Under the pieces are notes generated by a model, which was given only the letters and a program-made list of their open reading frames with translations, had not been told where the DNA came from and ran no database searches. Shown here one piece after another: positions 1 through 11,820 of a stretch of 64,000 bases of DNA. The stretch is from Cryptomeria japonica (Eukaryota; Streptophyta; Pinopsida; Cupressales; Cupressaceae), in NCBI RefSeq assembly GCF_030272615.1, contig NC_081406.1, forward strand, positions 259,149,386 through 259,213,385. Direction: 5' to 3'. How positions within the stretch are numbered: the stretch's first letter is position 1; the number at the start of each line of letters is the position of its first letter. The translations under genes were made by a program, and so were the position numbers.

Positions 1-239
1 TGACTACAGTTTAGCATGTTGATCACACCTTATATCAGCCCTTTGCAAACATCAAAATGCATGATCATCTATCAATGGTTCATTTACCAATTGCAAATTT
101 GGGAAAACCACTTCAAATTTGTCTTTCTCTTTAACACCAAGATCCACACAATGCATATCAAATTCTGATTTCATATCAACATATGATTCCACATTATCAC
201 ATTTATCAACCTTATATGCATGTTCATCTTGTCCACTAT

Positions 240-1235
240 TCAATCAACTATAGGGAAATAAATATCATATGTATCATACCTCACACTGCCAAGAACATCA
301 TCAGTATCAAAACATATATTGATTGGGTATGAGAGATTGGGAACATTTATGGATGTATACCTCTTAAGATCAACACCTAAGAGTTCTGAGATTTGTTCAC
401 TACTTAGTGAACCTTCTCCTTCATTTTCATTTTCCTTTGCTTCATCTTTTGTGTTGTAAACATTGTCCCAATCTGATGCATGCATTAAATTTCTAGTGCT
501 CATGCCTTCATGCACATTTGTTTTATCATTACAATAACTTGCATCTGCATCATGACCTTTATCATGTTGATCATAAAGTGTTGCTATATGTTGCAACATG
601 GTTTCATAGCCTTGGTTGCAAACACTTTGTGGATTGATATTAACGACAAGGTGATCTATATTATTCAAATCTGAAACCTCAACATGCTCATGACTATTTG
701 AACAATAACTTATACTTTCACAATTTTCTTGTTGCTCTGAATACACATCTGCACTGTCATGTTGAGAATAAGAGTCACCTTCAGCATCATAAGAGGTATA
801 TCCACTCACGGATTCATCTCCATCATTGTACTCAAAACTATGTGCATTTTCAGATTTAGTCATTTCAATCTCATCTATCCATTCTTTAATATGTCCAATA
901 CTTTCTTCCCTCGAGGTTTTAGACCAATTGACTGAGTCAGGCTCATCAAGCTCCAAGAATAACTCAATCCAAACGGATTCATGGGGTCTAACATCAACCG
1001 AAAGCTCATTTAATGCAGTAATAAATCTTTCATAAAAAACATATGATGATTCTTCGTTCCTCTTCCCTATTTTCCTTCTTAAAAACAAGATGCACCTATC
1101 TTGGATCTTTTGAAGATGTATTTCAATATCCCTATCAATGTCTTTCAAATTTGACAAAGAAAATTCAGATCTAGGAACCACATCTAGATCCATCAAATTT
1201 GAAACATCTATTGAACCATTACCATGACAATGCAT
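240..1235 (-). CDS. 331-aa ORF of unknown function, candidate first ORF of the Ogre/Tat-like element
   Basis: I recognise no domain. The first 125 residues are mixed alpha-helix-like sequence, with a basic patch (LRRKIGKR) and a Trp/Leu-rich stretch (SVWIELFLELDEP). The remainder is strongly acidic and rich in Ser, Asn, Asp and His, with low complexity between about residues 130 and 270. There is no signal peptide or membrane segment. It lies downstream of a primer-binding site on the same strand, so an element-encoded ORF1 is more likely than a host gene. Ogre elements are known for an ORF1 of unclear function ahead of gag. The alternative is an unrelated host pseudogene exon. Confidence 0.4.
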   Translation of the reverse strand: MHCHGNGSIDVSNLMDLDVVPRSEFSLSNLKDIDRDIEIHLQKIQDRCILFLRRKIGKRNEESSYVFYERFITALNELSVDVRPHESVWIELFLELDEPDSVNWSKTSREESIGHIKEWIDEIEMTKSENAHSFEYNDGDESVSGYTSYDAEGDSYSQHDSADVYSEQQENCESISYCSNSHEHVEVSDLNNIDHLVVNINPQSVCNQGYETMLQHIATLYDQHDKGHDADASYCNDKTNVHEGMSTRNLMHASDWDNVYNTKDEAKENENEGEGSLSSEQISELLGVDLKRYTSINVPNLSYPINICFDTDDVLGSVRYDTYDIYFPIVD

Positions 1236-1770
1236 CTTACTGTTTTATTCTCTTTTTAAAACATATGCAGTCATCATAACCAGACATACTTCTCACCATA
1301 TTTTTTACTGAAAATTTTCAAAACAAGAAGTATGTACCCTTAGAACCAATACTCCTTTTCCTGGTGACTTGCTTCACCTTATAAGGAACAAATTTATCTC
1401 ATAAAAGTTTTGAGGAATACCTGGGTATATTTGTTATTGCCGTCCACTTCACTTATGATTGAAAATTTGAAGAACACCTCCAAAACTTAGGTTTGTTCAT
1501 ATAGAGTCGCCACCTCCTTGAAGAGGAATAAAATTTAACCATTGATCTTCACTCTGAAACACTTTCAGATTTCTGGGTACCAAACAACAGAGTCACATAA
1601 TATTGAATTTTTTTTAATTTCTCAGTGACAAAACCTTCCAGGATATATACCTTCAAATCTGAAAACAACTTTCAGACTTGTAAACTTATAAGACTCTTCC
1701 CCAAATGAATTTGGCCAGACTCACTTACAATCTGATTTAACAATCTATACCAGATATCTTTAGATTACTC

Positions 1771-1786
1771 CCCAGTGGAGTCGCCA
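1771..1786 (-). other. Primer-binding site of the minus-strand Ty3 element
   Basis: Read on the minus strand the site is TGGCGACTCCACTGGG, a sequence type found next to the 5' LTR of plant Ogre/Tat and other Ty3 elements. A 4-nt spacer separates it from an LTR end reading ...ACAACA on the minus strand, consistent with the TG...CA rule. Confidence 0.5.
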
Positions 1787-3179
1787 TTTCTGTTGTTCTC
1801 AAAAAAGAGAAACTCAAGTTCACTTGCAAACTATCTATGAAATAGCCAATCTCAATCAATGAAATGCTTCAAGGCTTGGAAAACATAAGATAGGATCCTA
1901 ATGATCCTCCTACACTTCAGGTTCTGCAAGACTTAGGGGGGGACACCCTTTGATGCACAAAATACAACCAGTTACAAACATATGGCATCAATAAAAGCAT
2001 ATAAATCTCACAGGGCTCAACAACAAGGAGGTTACTATAGATGGGCTAGATCTACATTGACATCTCAACAAGATTAGGGCATGAGATAGGTAAAACATAC
2101 TAAAAACTAAAACATAAAAGTAAAAGGATATTTGATTATAAAATCTTTGAGAATCCCCATAATCTACAAGACCAGTGCCTTATCCAAGGGCATGGAGTCA
2201 TACATCAATCTGTAAATGAAAACTTCTATTTGCAAATCCAAGTTATTGATAAAGATATCCCTGTATTAATGCCTGACATTAATGCATTCTAAACTCAAAC
2301 AGAGGATCATACATATCCAGACATTATCCTGAATCCAAAATGATTATTCATAGAATTTAAACTCTTCCTTGAAGAGTACCTAAGAACAACCATTACACTC
2401 TCACTTTGAGAGGACAAACCCAAACTCCCTTGAAGACTGGATTTACTGAAAATCATAGAAGGCCTAGAGACAATCCAATAAACTGTATATATGCCTTACA
2501 TATATGTGACTTGCAACAGAAAACATTTACAACAAGAAGACACTATTACTTGAAAAGGGACATTGTATTACAAATTTGGGAAAAAACTCAGAATATAGAA
2601 ACTGAGATTATGGAGCCTTGCTCACAAAAAATCTGGAACCTTTACAAAATGAGAAGACTCTCGAATAAGAAGGAAGGAGGATAAAATTAGATTTCATTCT
2701 CTGACAATGGCAACTACCCTATCTTTCAGCATTAAATGTTTCGCATAGCTTGGCCTGCAGAAAATCCATTCTTTCTAACTGAAAAATCCAATCTGAGATC
2801 CTGAGGTAACTACCCCAAAAATACTTGTCATGGGTTACACTTGACTACAGAATTAGATTCCTCGGATCGAGAGCTTTCCAATGATATATAACACTTATAT
2901 ATTGAGCAAAAAATAATCCCTTCGTCATCAATCCCTCTGCAGGTTAGTCATTTAAGTTTCTGCCTTTTCACCACAATCTGAAATTATATTTTAAACCTTT
3001 GAATCTCCCGCACAGACATCTGCCATGCTTCTCCTCCACATGGCACCTTCTAGTTCACTCCGAGGTCCTTATCCTGCCACCTCAGCATCGCCTGGACTCA
3101 CCGCCGAAATGAAGCTCTTTGTTTCTTCCTTGTTGCTTGTTCTTTTTATTTCCTCCAGATTGCTCTCCTTCTCTATCGG

Positions 3180-4290
3180 GCCCCACTGCTTGGTTGTCAA
3201 GTCGCAGCTATTAGCCATAGAGCAACTTTCCGTCATGACATGGTGACCACCATCAGATCATCCATCCAACCATCAAATCCCTCTTGACATGCCCACCGGT
3301 TAATTCACCTGGGCTACTCTCTCCTCTGGTGGGCCCGCCATGTGTTAATTCCTAGTTTTCTCTGAGCCCACCTAGACCGCCACCGCAACTACCACATCAT
3401 TAGTCGCCATGTCACAGGGGATAACCATTTGGCACCTTTGCATAGCGGTATAGTGACAATCATTAGATTGGCACAAACTTGCTCGGTCTTTACCTCTTCA
3501 TCCATTTGTGCTATGTGTCAGTCTGTGACTGGCCACTGGATCCACCTGAGCATGACCCATTCGCCACCTCAGTGCCACTGAACCCACCGTCTGTTCTGAT
3601 CAGTTTGGCATCAGTCTTTCGGCCAAAATTCCTCTTCGGCTAACCGTTTTCATGTCTTATCGAAACCCTAGTTTCATCGACACCTTTCATGTCGATGAAA
3701 CTAATGCCTTTGGTGAGTCCATTTAGAGGTCCATCGAAGCCAAGGTTTGCTCGATGTTCATTTTGATGGCATGCCACCTGTCTTCCTCGTGTCACCACTG
3801 GACCTTCCACCTCATTAGCTGTGTGTCACCACGTGGCACCTCATGCTTTGCTCAGATTTTACCTTGGCGCCACCTGTCTGCCATGTGGCACCCCTCGATT
3901 GGTTTCAAGGTCTCCATCCTGACACCTTAGCACGACCTCCACTAACCACCAGAATGAACCACCTCATAACCGTCTACCTTAACCGCTTGTATTAACCACC
4001 AGCCATAGTTCACCACTAGTGGTTTGTCGCCAAGTCGCAGGCGATACTCAGCGATCATCTTCCCATCATGACATGACGACAACTGTTGGATCATTTCTCC
4101 CGACCGTTGATCTTCCTTGATCTGCTCGACCCTTGGCCTCTCTAAGCGGCTCTCTCTTGTGCCATGATGTCACCACATGTCTGTCACTTGTCTGCCACCT
4201 CATCAATCGCCAAGTTGCGGCTATTAACAGTCGAGCACTTTCACATGGTAGTATAGCGACAACTATCTTTTGCAATCACAGTTGATCTGT
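3180..4290. repeat. Degenerate internal repeats within the putative LTR
   Basis: A motif set recurs four times: a 'gtcgca(g)..at(t)a(g/c)..' block, 'gagcaacttt' or 'gagcacttt', 'catgacatg' or 'catggtatag', then 'gacaac' or 'gaccacca' and 'gatcat'. Copies are visible near 3200-3265, 3420-3475, 4035-4100 and 4205-4280. They are too diverged and irregularly spaced for a simple tandem array. The stretch is also rich in 'gccacct' and 'gtggcac'. Confidence 0.45.
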
Positions 4291-4697
4291 CTGACTTGCT
4301 CATTGGTTATTTTGCCTTCTCGCTGCAAAATTTGGGTGCTTTGAGATGCACACAGGGGGTCCATCACTTCTGAGTTGCGCCTTGTCAAAATCCTGTAATC
4401 TTTGACACTAAGGATGTGTGTGACCTTGCATTTAAATATTAAAACTCTCCTCCCTGCAGCGAATGTGGGATAAATGGTCTACGCCTTGAAAGTTTAATTT
4501 CTTTTGTAAACCCAGTTTGGTGCCTAAGTAGAAACGCCTTACACAGGGCGATTGCATCTGCATTGAAGTTTCTTTGCTTCCCATGTACGACGAAGGGGAT
4601 TTGGCGATACACTTGCCAAAAGAATTTGCTTGCAGGTTTTAATTTTTTACGCCCTCACATTACAAAGCCATGACTCACGTAAGAGAAATGGTTGAAC

Positions 4698-4732
4698 CTT
4701 GAACCTTGAACCAAAATGGTTCAAGGGTTCAA
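4698..4732. other. Short perfect-type hairpin (CTTGAACC inverted repeat)
   Basis: The left arm CTTGAACCTTGAACC and the right arm GGTTCAAGGGTTCAAG can pair, with one bulged base, around an AAAAT loop. It lies inside the putative LTR. No terminator or microRNA role is claimed. Confidence 0.55.
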
Positions 4733-5556
4733 GTTCAATAAGAAATACAATAATGCGCTCGCCTTACCATAAAACAAAGCCGCGAAGAGAAATCCATAAA
4801 GAAAGGCTTCATTGGGTCACCAAATTTAGCATGATTTTTATGAGTCCCAACAGGATGTTTTAGCCTTGTGATTAAACCTTCAAGATCTTTTTGGCTATTT
4901 TATATTTGACCTAATAGGTTTTCTTGTGTACCTATGGGATGTCTAGGGATTGTAGGAGGTTCTTGATGTGCTTCTTCTTCAATATGGTCTTCATGAGGAG
5001 GTGATTGAGTGTTTTCAACATTTTCTTGATAATGAAAATAAATTTAAATCAAGAAACCTAGTTTAATCTTCAAATTAATACAAAAATGACAATAAGAAAA
5101 CAAAAATACATACCTCTTCAAGCTCTTCGATGGCGTGGCGGCATTTTGATGAGAGATGGACAACTTAATGCCCAATATCAAGCTTCTGCAAAGGGCAAGC
5201 GCAAGAAAATGGTACCCCAAATCGCCAAAAAGAAGGTTTTGGAGTGCAGAATGCATCCAAAATGCAGACTTATGTTTTTTATGGTTTGAAAAGGTCATAT
5301 TGTGCGCGCCTTATGACAATTTAATTTTTTTTTGAAGTGTGGCACCTTTTTGGTACCACAACTTCGTGCATACACCCTTAAGTAACCACATTGAGAAACC
5401 TTAGAGGAAAAGTTAGTAGTTGACTTCTGCTTGTGCAAATTAACTTAATCTTATCCTTTTAATGTTTAAATAGTTCATTTAATAGTTTAAAAATAAAATC
5501 ACTCTTTTTCCAGAATGTTAGTTGTTTTCCCTAGGGTTTCTTGGTAGGGTGTTACA

Positions 5557-6236
5557 TCATTTCTAACCTCGTATTTGTAAAATCATAATTCCCCTCCTAC
5601 ATTGGCATAATTCTAAATCTTTTTGAATTTTAGTTTAGTCTACTATATTTTATATTTTGTATAATATAATTGTTCTTTATTTTTTATTGAATTTTATATT
5701 TTTTAATGGTAGATATATTATGTGTTTAGTATTTAATTGTGTTTTTCATTATAAATTTATATTAAAATTATATTTATTGTTATTATACATTGGATTTTAT
5801 ATAGTATATATTTTTAAATAAAAATATATTATAATATATAATATTGATTAAAATATTAAATATATTATATGTTAAGCATTTATTTATATTTATTATTTAA
5901 TATGGTTAGAAGTGAGTCACTTAATAAAATGATGAGTTTTTGTCACTTTATGACTTGTTATTTTTTCGTTCATTATTTTGGTTGTTTGTTTCCCATTTTT
6001 TCATCCTTGCCATTTATTTTCTCATTTTATCCATTATTTGTTTATAAAAGATTATTTTATTATGCTTTAGTAGGGTTTCACAATATCTTTCCACCAAATT
6101 GTGTTCATTTTTTCTCGCCGATATCATTGACAACATGGCACCATATGTGTAGTATAGCATGCAATTTTTTTGAATGGTATGCAACACAAGCGAATGAATA
6201 GCCATCATCGTAGAGGCCCTTTTGTCTCCATCCATC

Positions 6237-6274
<38 letters not shown>

Positions 6275-6966
6275 GTGTGTGTGTGGGTGGAGATATTCCT
6301 CTTTTTTTTTAAATCTCCTTACCTCTCTCTCAATCTTTCCCTCTCCCCCCCTCTTTCTATTCCTATATCTCTCCCTCTCCCTATTGTAAACATAACATGA
6401 GCCTATTGGTAATATAGCCTTATTGTCTTCTTGATTTAGAGGTTTTATTTCAATCATGTTTGTATCCTTTTAACTAGATGCAAAATTTATTTAAAGCTAT
6501 TACTTCTCCTTTAAGACCTTTGTAGCATAAAAAACATCATTTTCTATATAGCCTATCAGTGGACCTCGTGTAATTTTTTATATTAAATCAAGAAATCCAC
6601 TTCCTTATTGCACAAATGTATACAAAAAATAAACAAAAAAAATAATAATTAAACTTTTTTGACATCCCCATTGCACACCAAGATGCAATTGCTAATTTTA
6701 ATGATATAAAACACACAAAATCTAAGAAACTAATGAAAACACAAGCGAAATTAATAACATTAAACAACACAATTAAAAAATTGTGTTTTTGGCAGAGCAT
6801 TCTAGTTAAAAGAAGACGACATCCAAAAAAACATAGGCCTCACACAGGCACAAGATGAGTCAGTGCATCTGGTACACCCACTTTCAATGTTCATCTATAT
6901 CTCTCTCAACAGACTACTGTTTTCCTCTGATTTCACTTTGTGGGCATTGAAACCAGAGGCTAAAAC
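5557..6966. other. AT-rich spacer upstream of the monooxygenase gene
   Basis: No supportable gene. About 5590-5880 is extremely AT-rich, and a CT microsatellite lies at 6239-6269. Long open frames over that microsatellite are low-complexity artefacts. A weak TATA-like string (ctatatct) sits near 6893, about 70 bp before the start codon of the monooxygenase, but it is not a confident promoter call. Confidence 0.5.
6239..6269. repeat. (CT)n microsatellite
   Basis: An uninterrupted CT dinucleotide run of about 31 nt, flanked by short GT-rich and T-rich tracts, about 0.7 kb upstream of the monooxygenase start. Confidence 0.9.
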
Positions 6967-9082
6967 ATGTCCTCGTTGGAATTTGATGAAATGGCAGTGT
7001 CTGAGAGAGGACCAGACTTGGACATTGTAATTGCAGGTGGGGGATTGGCAGGTTTGTCTCTTGCGCTTGCCCTTCAACACAGAAATGTCGAAGCCCATGT
7101 CTTCGAATATCACCCATATTTTAAGGCTGATACGGCCACTGCAATAGGCATTGGTCCCAATGGTGTCACTGCTCTTGAAGGGATTAAGCCTGGCTTGAGC
7201 TCCATCATCTCCCAAGCAGGCTCTTACACAAATAATATCAAGCTCACCTATTTTAGAGACGGGAAGGAAGATCCGCCTAGAATAACAAACGTGCCACCCA
7301 AGAAATATATTACTGTTAGGTGGAAATCTGTGCAGGAAATCTTGGCAAGTTTAGTGGATAACAAAAGAATTGTTTTCTCCCATAAGCTTATAGGGTATCG
7401 GCCTTCAAAGGTCTGTGTCTCTTGTTCTTGCTCTGTTTTTGTTGTAATTTCCCCAAAAAATGTTTGATTACATATTGTATGCAATTGCAGGGCGGTGTTG
7501 AGGCCTATTTTAGATGTGGAAATGCCTTGGATAGAATTAAAGTTGTGTGGACTAAGCTTTTGATTGGAGCAGATGGAATATGGTCTGCTGTAAGAAAACA
7601 GATGGTGGGGGATTCTCCAAGGTACCTCAATTTGGTGCATTGGAATGCACTGCTGTACAACCCAGATCTCAAGTAAGCATTAGAGTTAGTTATGATTATG
7701 TATTGCAACGGATTTGTGTTTTACCCTAACTTGAACATGGGATTTAGCAGAGTTTATAAGGGCATAAAAGAGGGGGAAATTATTGCGCGAACAATGGAGA
7801 ATATGCAGGCCCACAGCATTATAGCCCATGCAGGTACCCATTTAGCTTTTGGTTAGACCTTTAGGGAACAATGATCTACTGCAAATTTCTCCTTTAATCG
7901 CTGAAGAACAGGAGATTTGTTTTGTGGTAGGTTTTTATAGAGGCCCCAAATGGGACTGTTTTCCACACTCCTGGATTTTGATATCATGGCTTAGTTCAGT
8001 GGAAAGTTTGAATTTGCAATCCATTTAAACAGGAGAAGTAGAAGTTTTTGTAGCTTTATATGGCTACTAAATTCCTGATTTGATCAACAATTGTAGGGGA
8101 TTACACTCTTTGGGTTCTTCGTACAAAAGATGAATCAGAAGATCTAGCAAACTCATTGGTAGGAGGACGAGGCGGCATTGGTATCCCTGGTTGTAAAGCT
8201 CGCGCTCTTAAACAATTGGATGGGCTTGAAGGATGGGAAAGTGTTCGAGAAGTTATTGATGCAACCAGTGAGGACATTATATCAGAAAGAAAGATCATGG
8301 ACAGGTTGCCCTTAGATAAATGGACTGATGCAGATGGTCATGTCCTGCTCATTGGTGATGGTATTTACTATTTTCCTCTACAATTTTATTTCATTCTTCT
8401 TCAAACTCTAATACTCATATGAATAACAGTCCTAATCATGTTGGCTTCCTTCAATGTGAAGCTTGAATTAGTCCTTTAACCCATTTTGGGGGTGGCTTGC
8501 TACTTAATTTTTAGGTAGCTTAAGCCCACCTCATAGACAAACTTCATCCAGCAGGTGAAGTTTTTTTTCAGTTACAAAGCTAAAGGAATTGATTGTTTAA
8601 TGGTTGGTAATGGTGGATTCATTCAGCTGCACATGCTCAGTATGTTGGGCCAGGACAAGGCGCCAGAACTGCTTTTGAAGATGCCCATCAACTCTCCCTT
8701 CTTCTTCAACATGCAAGTCACTCATCTTTTACAGAGGAAAGCATTAGAGATGCTGTCAAAAGGTAATTTATCAGAAACAGTGATAATGTTTCATAGATTT
8801 AGTGTGAATGAGTTCCTTACATTCAATTGAGATATGTAACAGAATACTACTCGCAGCTTTTGACTGTAAAAGTTTAGCAGGTTTGAAGAGGTAAGAATTC
8901 CTCGGATGAAAAAGATGCAGCAGTTTGCAGCCTATTCCACAAGGCTTCCTAAATTTCAACCTGAGTGGTTCCAGAATTTGACAATGGAAGAAAGATTAAG
9001 AGTGCATGAGGAATACACGAAATGGGTTTATTCATATCCCAACAAGCAAGAGTGTGACCCAGACTCCATCTTTTTCAAGTGA
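6967..9082 (+). CDS. FAD-dependent monooxygenase (flavin aromatic/urate-hydroxylase-like), six exons, 436 aa
   Basis: Exons: 6967-7410, 7491-7672, 7751-7833, 8097-8360, 8627-8762, 8881-9082. All five introns are GT-AG, and the exons sum to 1311 nt, an exact open frame ending in TGA. The start is the first ATG of the frame, with A at -3. The family transfers one oxygen atom from O2 to a substrate using FAD and NAD(P)H. The N-terminal Rossmann fold shows GGGLAG (24-29) with acidic E47 ending strand 2. The second FAD/NADPH motif GADGIWSAVR is at 174-183. The third motif, GDAAHA...GPGQG...FEDA (323-344), binds the FAD phosphate and ribose. Length fits plant CTF2/MO1 and 'urate hydroxylase-like' proteins of about 400-450 aa. 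There is no membrane segment or clear transit peptide, so it is probably soluble. The substrate cannot be inferred. A truncated copy lies at 48845-50330. Confidence 0.9.
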
Positions 9083-10300
9083 ATATGTTTAAGCTTGGTA
9101 AGAGGACCTGATTAATATTCTTGTCCAGTTAGACCAGATGATAGAACAGGGCTTGCATTTCTACATCATTAATGATTAGTTTAGGAAGTGCAAAGTAGCA
9201 GTCACAATTGGAATGAATGCACCGCCTGTACACCAGTTAATTTGAGATACTGCAGTGAACCCCAAATTAAATAGAATTGCTAAAAGTGAAATCATTTAGT
9301 AGTAAATATTTTAGACTTCGACAGGGAAGTCATGAATGTGAAAGCATCAAAGTGCAGACTTGTATTTCAGAGTTTACAGTTGTAAAGTTCGGCCAATGAT
9401 ATTTACATTATTATTTCTTAAAACAAAACCAAGTGAGTCAAATGAAAGATCATGGTCTAAATCTTCTATGGTATCACATAGAATGTCAATCATTTCTTAT
9501 AAACATTAATCCATGCAGTTGTAATCAATAGCTAGAAGTATTCATTTTTTAAGTATATAATATTTCATTCAATGTATCTTTAAATAAAAATTATAAATGT
9601 TTAATTTTTATAAAAATTAATTTAATATTATTGAAAATCAATATATTCTCAATATTTTTTAACAATTAAAGTAACCATCCATGCATAAATATCTATTATC
9701 AATGTGCATTCACACTGTTTGACTCATGATTTGCAAAACAATTTAAAATAGATTTCAAAAGTATTTAAATAAATTGATTCATTATAAAGGTCAATAAACT
9801 AAATCGTGTTAAATAGCTGTAACAAAATTCAAAATGACTATGATCAATGTAGAGGTCAAGTTGCAAAATGAATAGAGGGGCCAACATTCAAATATATCAT
9901 TGTGCTCTATATAACGGGTGGAAACCTAAAATAATTGTTCGTTATAAAGGCCCAATGAAAAAAGTACTACATGCAACCATATGTATATACTTAATAAATA
10001 AAGTCATGATGACACTCAAGTAAGCCCCTACATGCATATAATGTGTCAACATACAAATGATCTATGAATCCATGAAAGTGCTTGTGGGTTTTCAAGGTGT
10101 ATAGAATAGTTGTTCCACTATCACAATATGTATCACTCTACTAGATGATGCTCTCCCTCAACAAGCAATAGAGAGAAAAATTAATTTTCATCCACCTCAT
10201 GTCAATAAATAATAATTAGCCTGTGTCAATATCAAAATATCATAAAAACAAACTATTGATAACAATCAAAATATTAGTCCCTTCTATCTTCTAATGAGCT
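9083..10300. other. Spacer downstream of the monooxygenase gene
   Basis: The first 150-200 bp still match the 3' flank of the downstream duplicate (for example the 'gcttgcatttctacatca' block near 9152), so this is the gene's 3' UTR or flank. The remainder is AT-rich without a recognisable gene or repeat structure. Confidence 0.6.
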
Positions 10301-11820
10301 CCCACCTGGATCAAAGATATGGAACAACATTGTCAAAAATAGGAAGCTGCGTAAACAGGGTCTAAAATGGTAGGTGGGCAATGGTGAGAAAATTATATTC
10401 TGGGAGGACAACTGGATTGGCGATAGACCCTTGGCCTCTTCCCGCTTCAGTTGCCTCATGGGAACTCTCAAGGACTCGCTTGGTCTTCTTGTGATGAATT
10501 ACATATCCCCCTCTCGCTGTTGGTCGAGGCTTGCTGAAAGCCTAGGAGATAATACTCATTGGGGCCATTTGGTGGGGGATTTACAATCTCTTCTTGAGGA
10601 GGTTGGGATTCCTCGATTCCCTCATGCTGACAAGCTTGTTTGGGCTATGAATCCCTCAGGGTCTTTTAGTGTAAAGTCGGCCTATAATCCCTTGTTCGCC
10701 CCTGTGAATGACTGCTACAGCTAGAGAGAAGTTTAGAATTCTCAGCTTATCCCTAAAATAAACTTTTTCTAGTGGACTAATCTGCATGGGAAGATCCTAA
10801 CTGTTGATAACCTTAAAAGGAGAGGCTTCCTATTAGCCAATTGGTGTGTTTTGTGTAATTATGCCGAGGAAAGCATAAATCATCTATTCATCCATTGCCC
10901 TTTCACTTCTGTGGTCTGGCATAAATTTTTATAGAAATTCAACATTGTGTGGACCTTCTTGGAAGACTTGCAATAGTTTACCAGCAACTGGAAGTGCCCC
11001 TCTACCCACCCTTTGATTAGACAGTTATGGAAACTCATCCCTCCTCATATCCATTGGCATATGTGGAAGGAAAGGAACAACTGGATCTTCCGTGAGACTA
11101 ATAACTCTGTTGACACGATGGTTGGCATAATAGAGAAGCTTCTCAGGGAGAATGATTTGGTTTGCAAATGGAAAAAATTGCAATTGACCCCTCTAGTGAT
11201 GGATTGCAACTGGATTAGGACATGGAATCTGCCTGAAAACTTCCTTTGATGTGACAACTCTAAAAGAATGGAGAGGCTTAACACTAGATGGTCGGCCCCA
11301 CCGCCCTTATGGCTCAAACTTAACTTTGATGGCGCCGCTCGTAGTGGAGTTGCGGCGAGAGGTGGAATTATAAGGGATAGCTTGGGCAACCTGATTCTAG
11401 CCTATGCGGGGAATTTTGGCTATGCCTCGAGTAACATGGCTGAAGCCCCAATGCTCTTATGGGGTCTTAAATTGGCTCTCGATATTATTGCTAAAAGACT
11501 GATCATTGAAGGGGATTCTAAGCTGATTATTAAGGCGGCTAAAGGTGTTTCGGGGATTAGCTGGATTATTAGCAACATAATCATGGACATATGGTCTATG
11601 ATAGTCTGCCTTGAGGAATTTCAAATTCAACACATTTATAGAGGGAAATTCGGTGGTAGACTCTTCAACTGCGACGGGCCTTGAGATGAAAGGTATGAGG
11701 TGCTGGAGACAACTAGATTCACTTTCTGACAAACAAAAATCCCTCATCGGGAGAGACCAAAATTTCCCTACGAACCAATGATTTGCTATGTCCTTTTTTA
11801 CGAGTTGACGTTTTGGCCCG
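10301..11820 (+). mobile_element. Decayed LINE (L1/RTE-like plant non-LTR element), 3' coding part
   Basis: Translation reads, in order: a GNGEKIIFWEDNWIG segment typical of the region after the reverse transcriptase (10374-10430); a zinc-binding RVT domain with CVLC...HLFIHC (about 10735-10935); a linker with WKERNNWIFR (11060-11100); and an RNase H domain (11268-11684) with NFDGA, AEA and EGDS carrying the catalytic D, E and D. The reverse transcriptase itself is missing, so the copy is 5'-truncated. The frame is broken by several stops, many where TAG stands for an expected Trp TGG (for example the stop ending the 10374 frame and those at about 10740 and 10773), plus frame changes. Nothing here could be active. 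Confidence 0.8.

Larger units (their letters stand above)
1..1790 (-). mobile_element. Interior of a minus-strand Ty3 element, Ogre/Tat-like (partial, runs off left edge)
   Basis: The minus strand shows a plant Ty3-type primer-binding site at 1786-1771, a leader of about 530 nt, and then a 331-aa reading frame (1235-240) followed by a 63-aa frame (243-52) that continues toward the window edge. PBS, leader and an extra first ORF is the order known for Ogre/Tat elements. No gag zinc knuckle, protease or reverse transcriptase is inside the window; those would lie to the left. The assignment rests on the PBS and the layout, not on a recognised domain. The element is a fossil and its state outside the window is unknown. 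Confidence 0.4.
1791..5556 (-). repeat. Putative 5' LTR of the minus-strand Ty3 element
   Basis: The left boundary is set by the primer-binding site and by the plus-strand TGTTGTTCTC at 1791. The right boundary is tentative: at 5556 the minus strand begins TGTAACACCC, a common start for plant Ty3 LTRs, giving about 3.8 kb, within the long-LTR range known for Ogre-type elements. The second LTR and the target duplication are outside the window, so the end cannot be tested. The block holds no convincing host gene. It includes a GC-richer core (about 3000-4400) made of degenerate repeats. Confidence 0.3.

Noticed and set aside
1504-1512. Second GAGTCGCCA as an alternative primer-binding site
   Set aside because: It lacks the extended match (CCAGTGG) and an adjacent TG...CA LTR end; the site at 1771-1786 has both.
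3025-3246. ORF with a signal-peptide-like hydrophobic stretch (MKLFVSSLLLVLFISSRLLSF)
   Set aside because: It lies inside the putative LTR in a T-rich run, has no conserved continuation, and hydrophobicity is expected from TTT/CTT-rich DNA.
6014-6457. 147-aa minus-strand ORF
   Set aside because: Its core is the translation of the CT/GA microsatellite (REREREREL) and low-complexity flanks.
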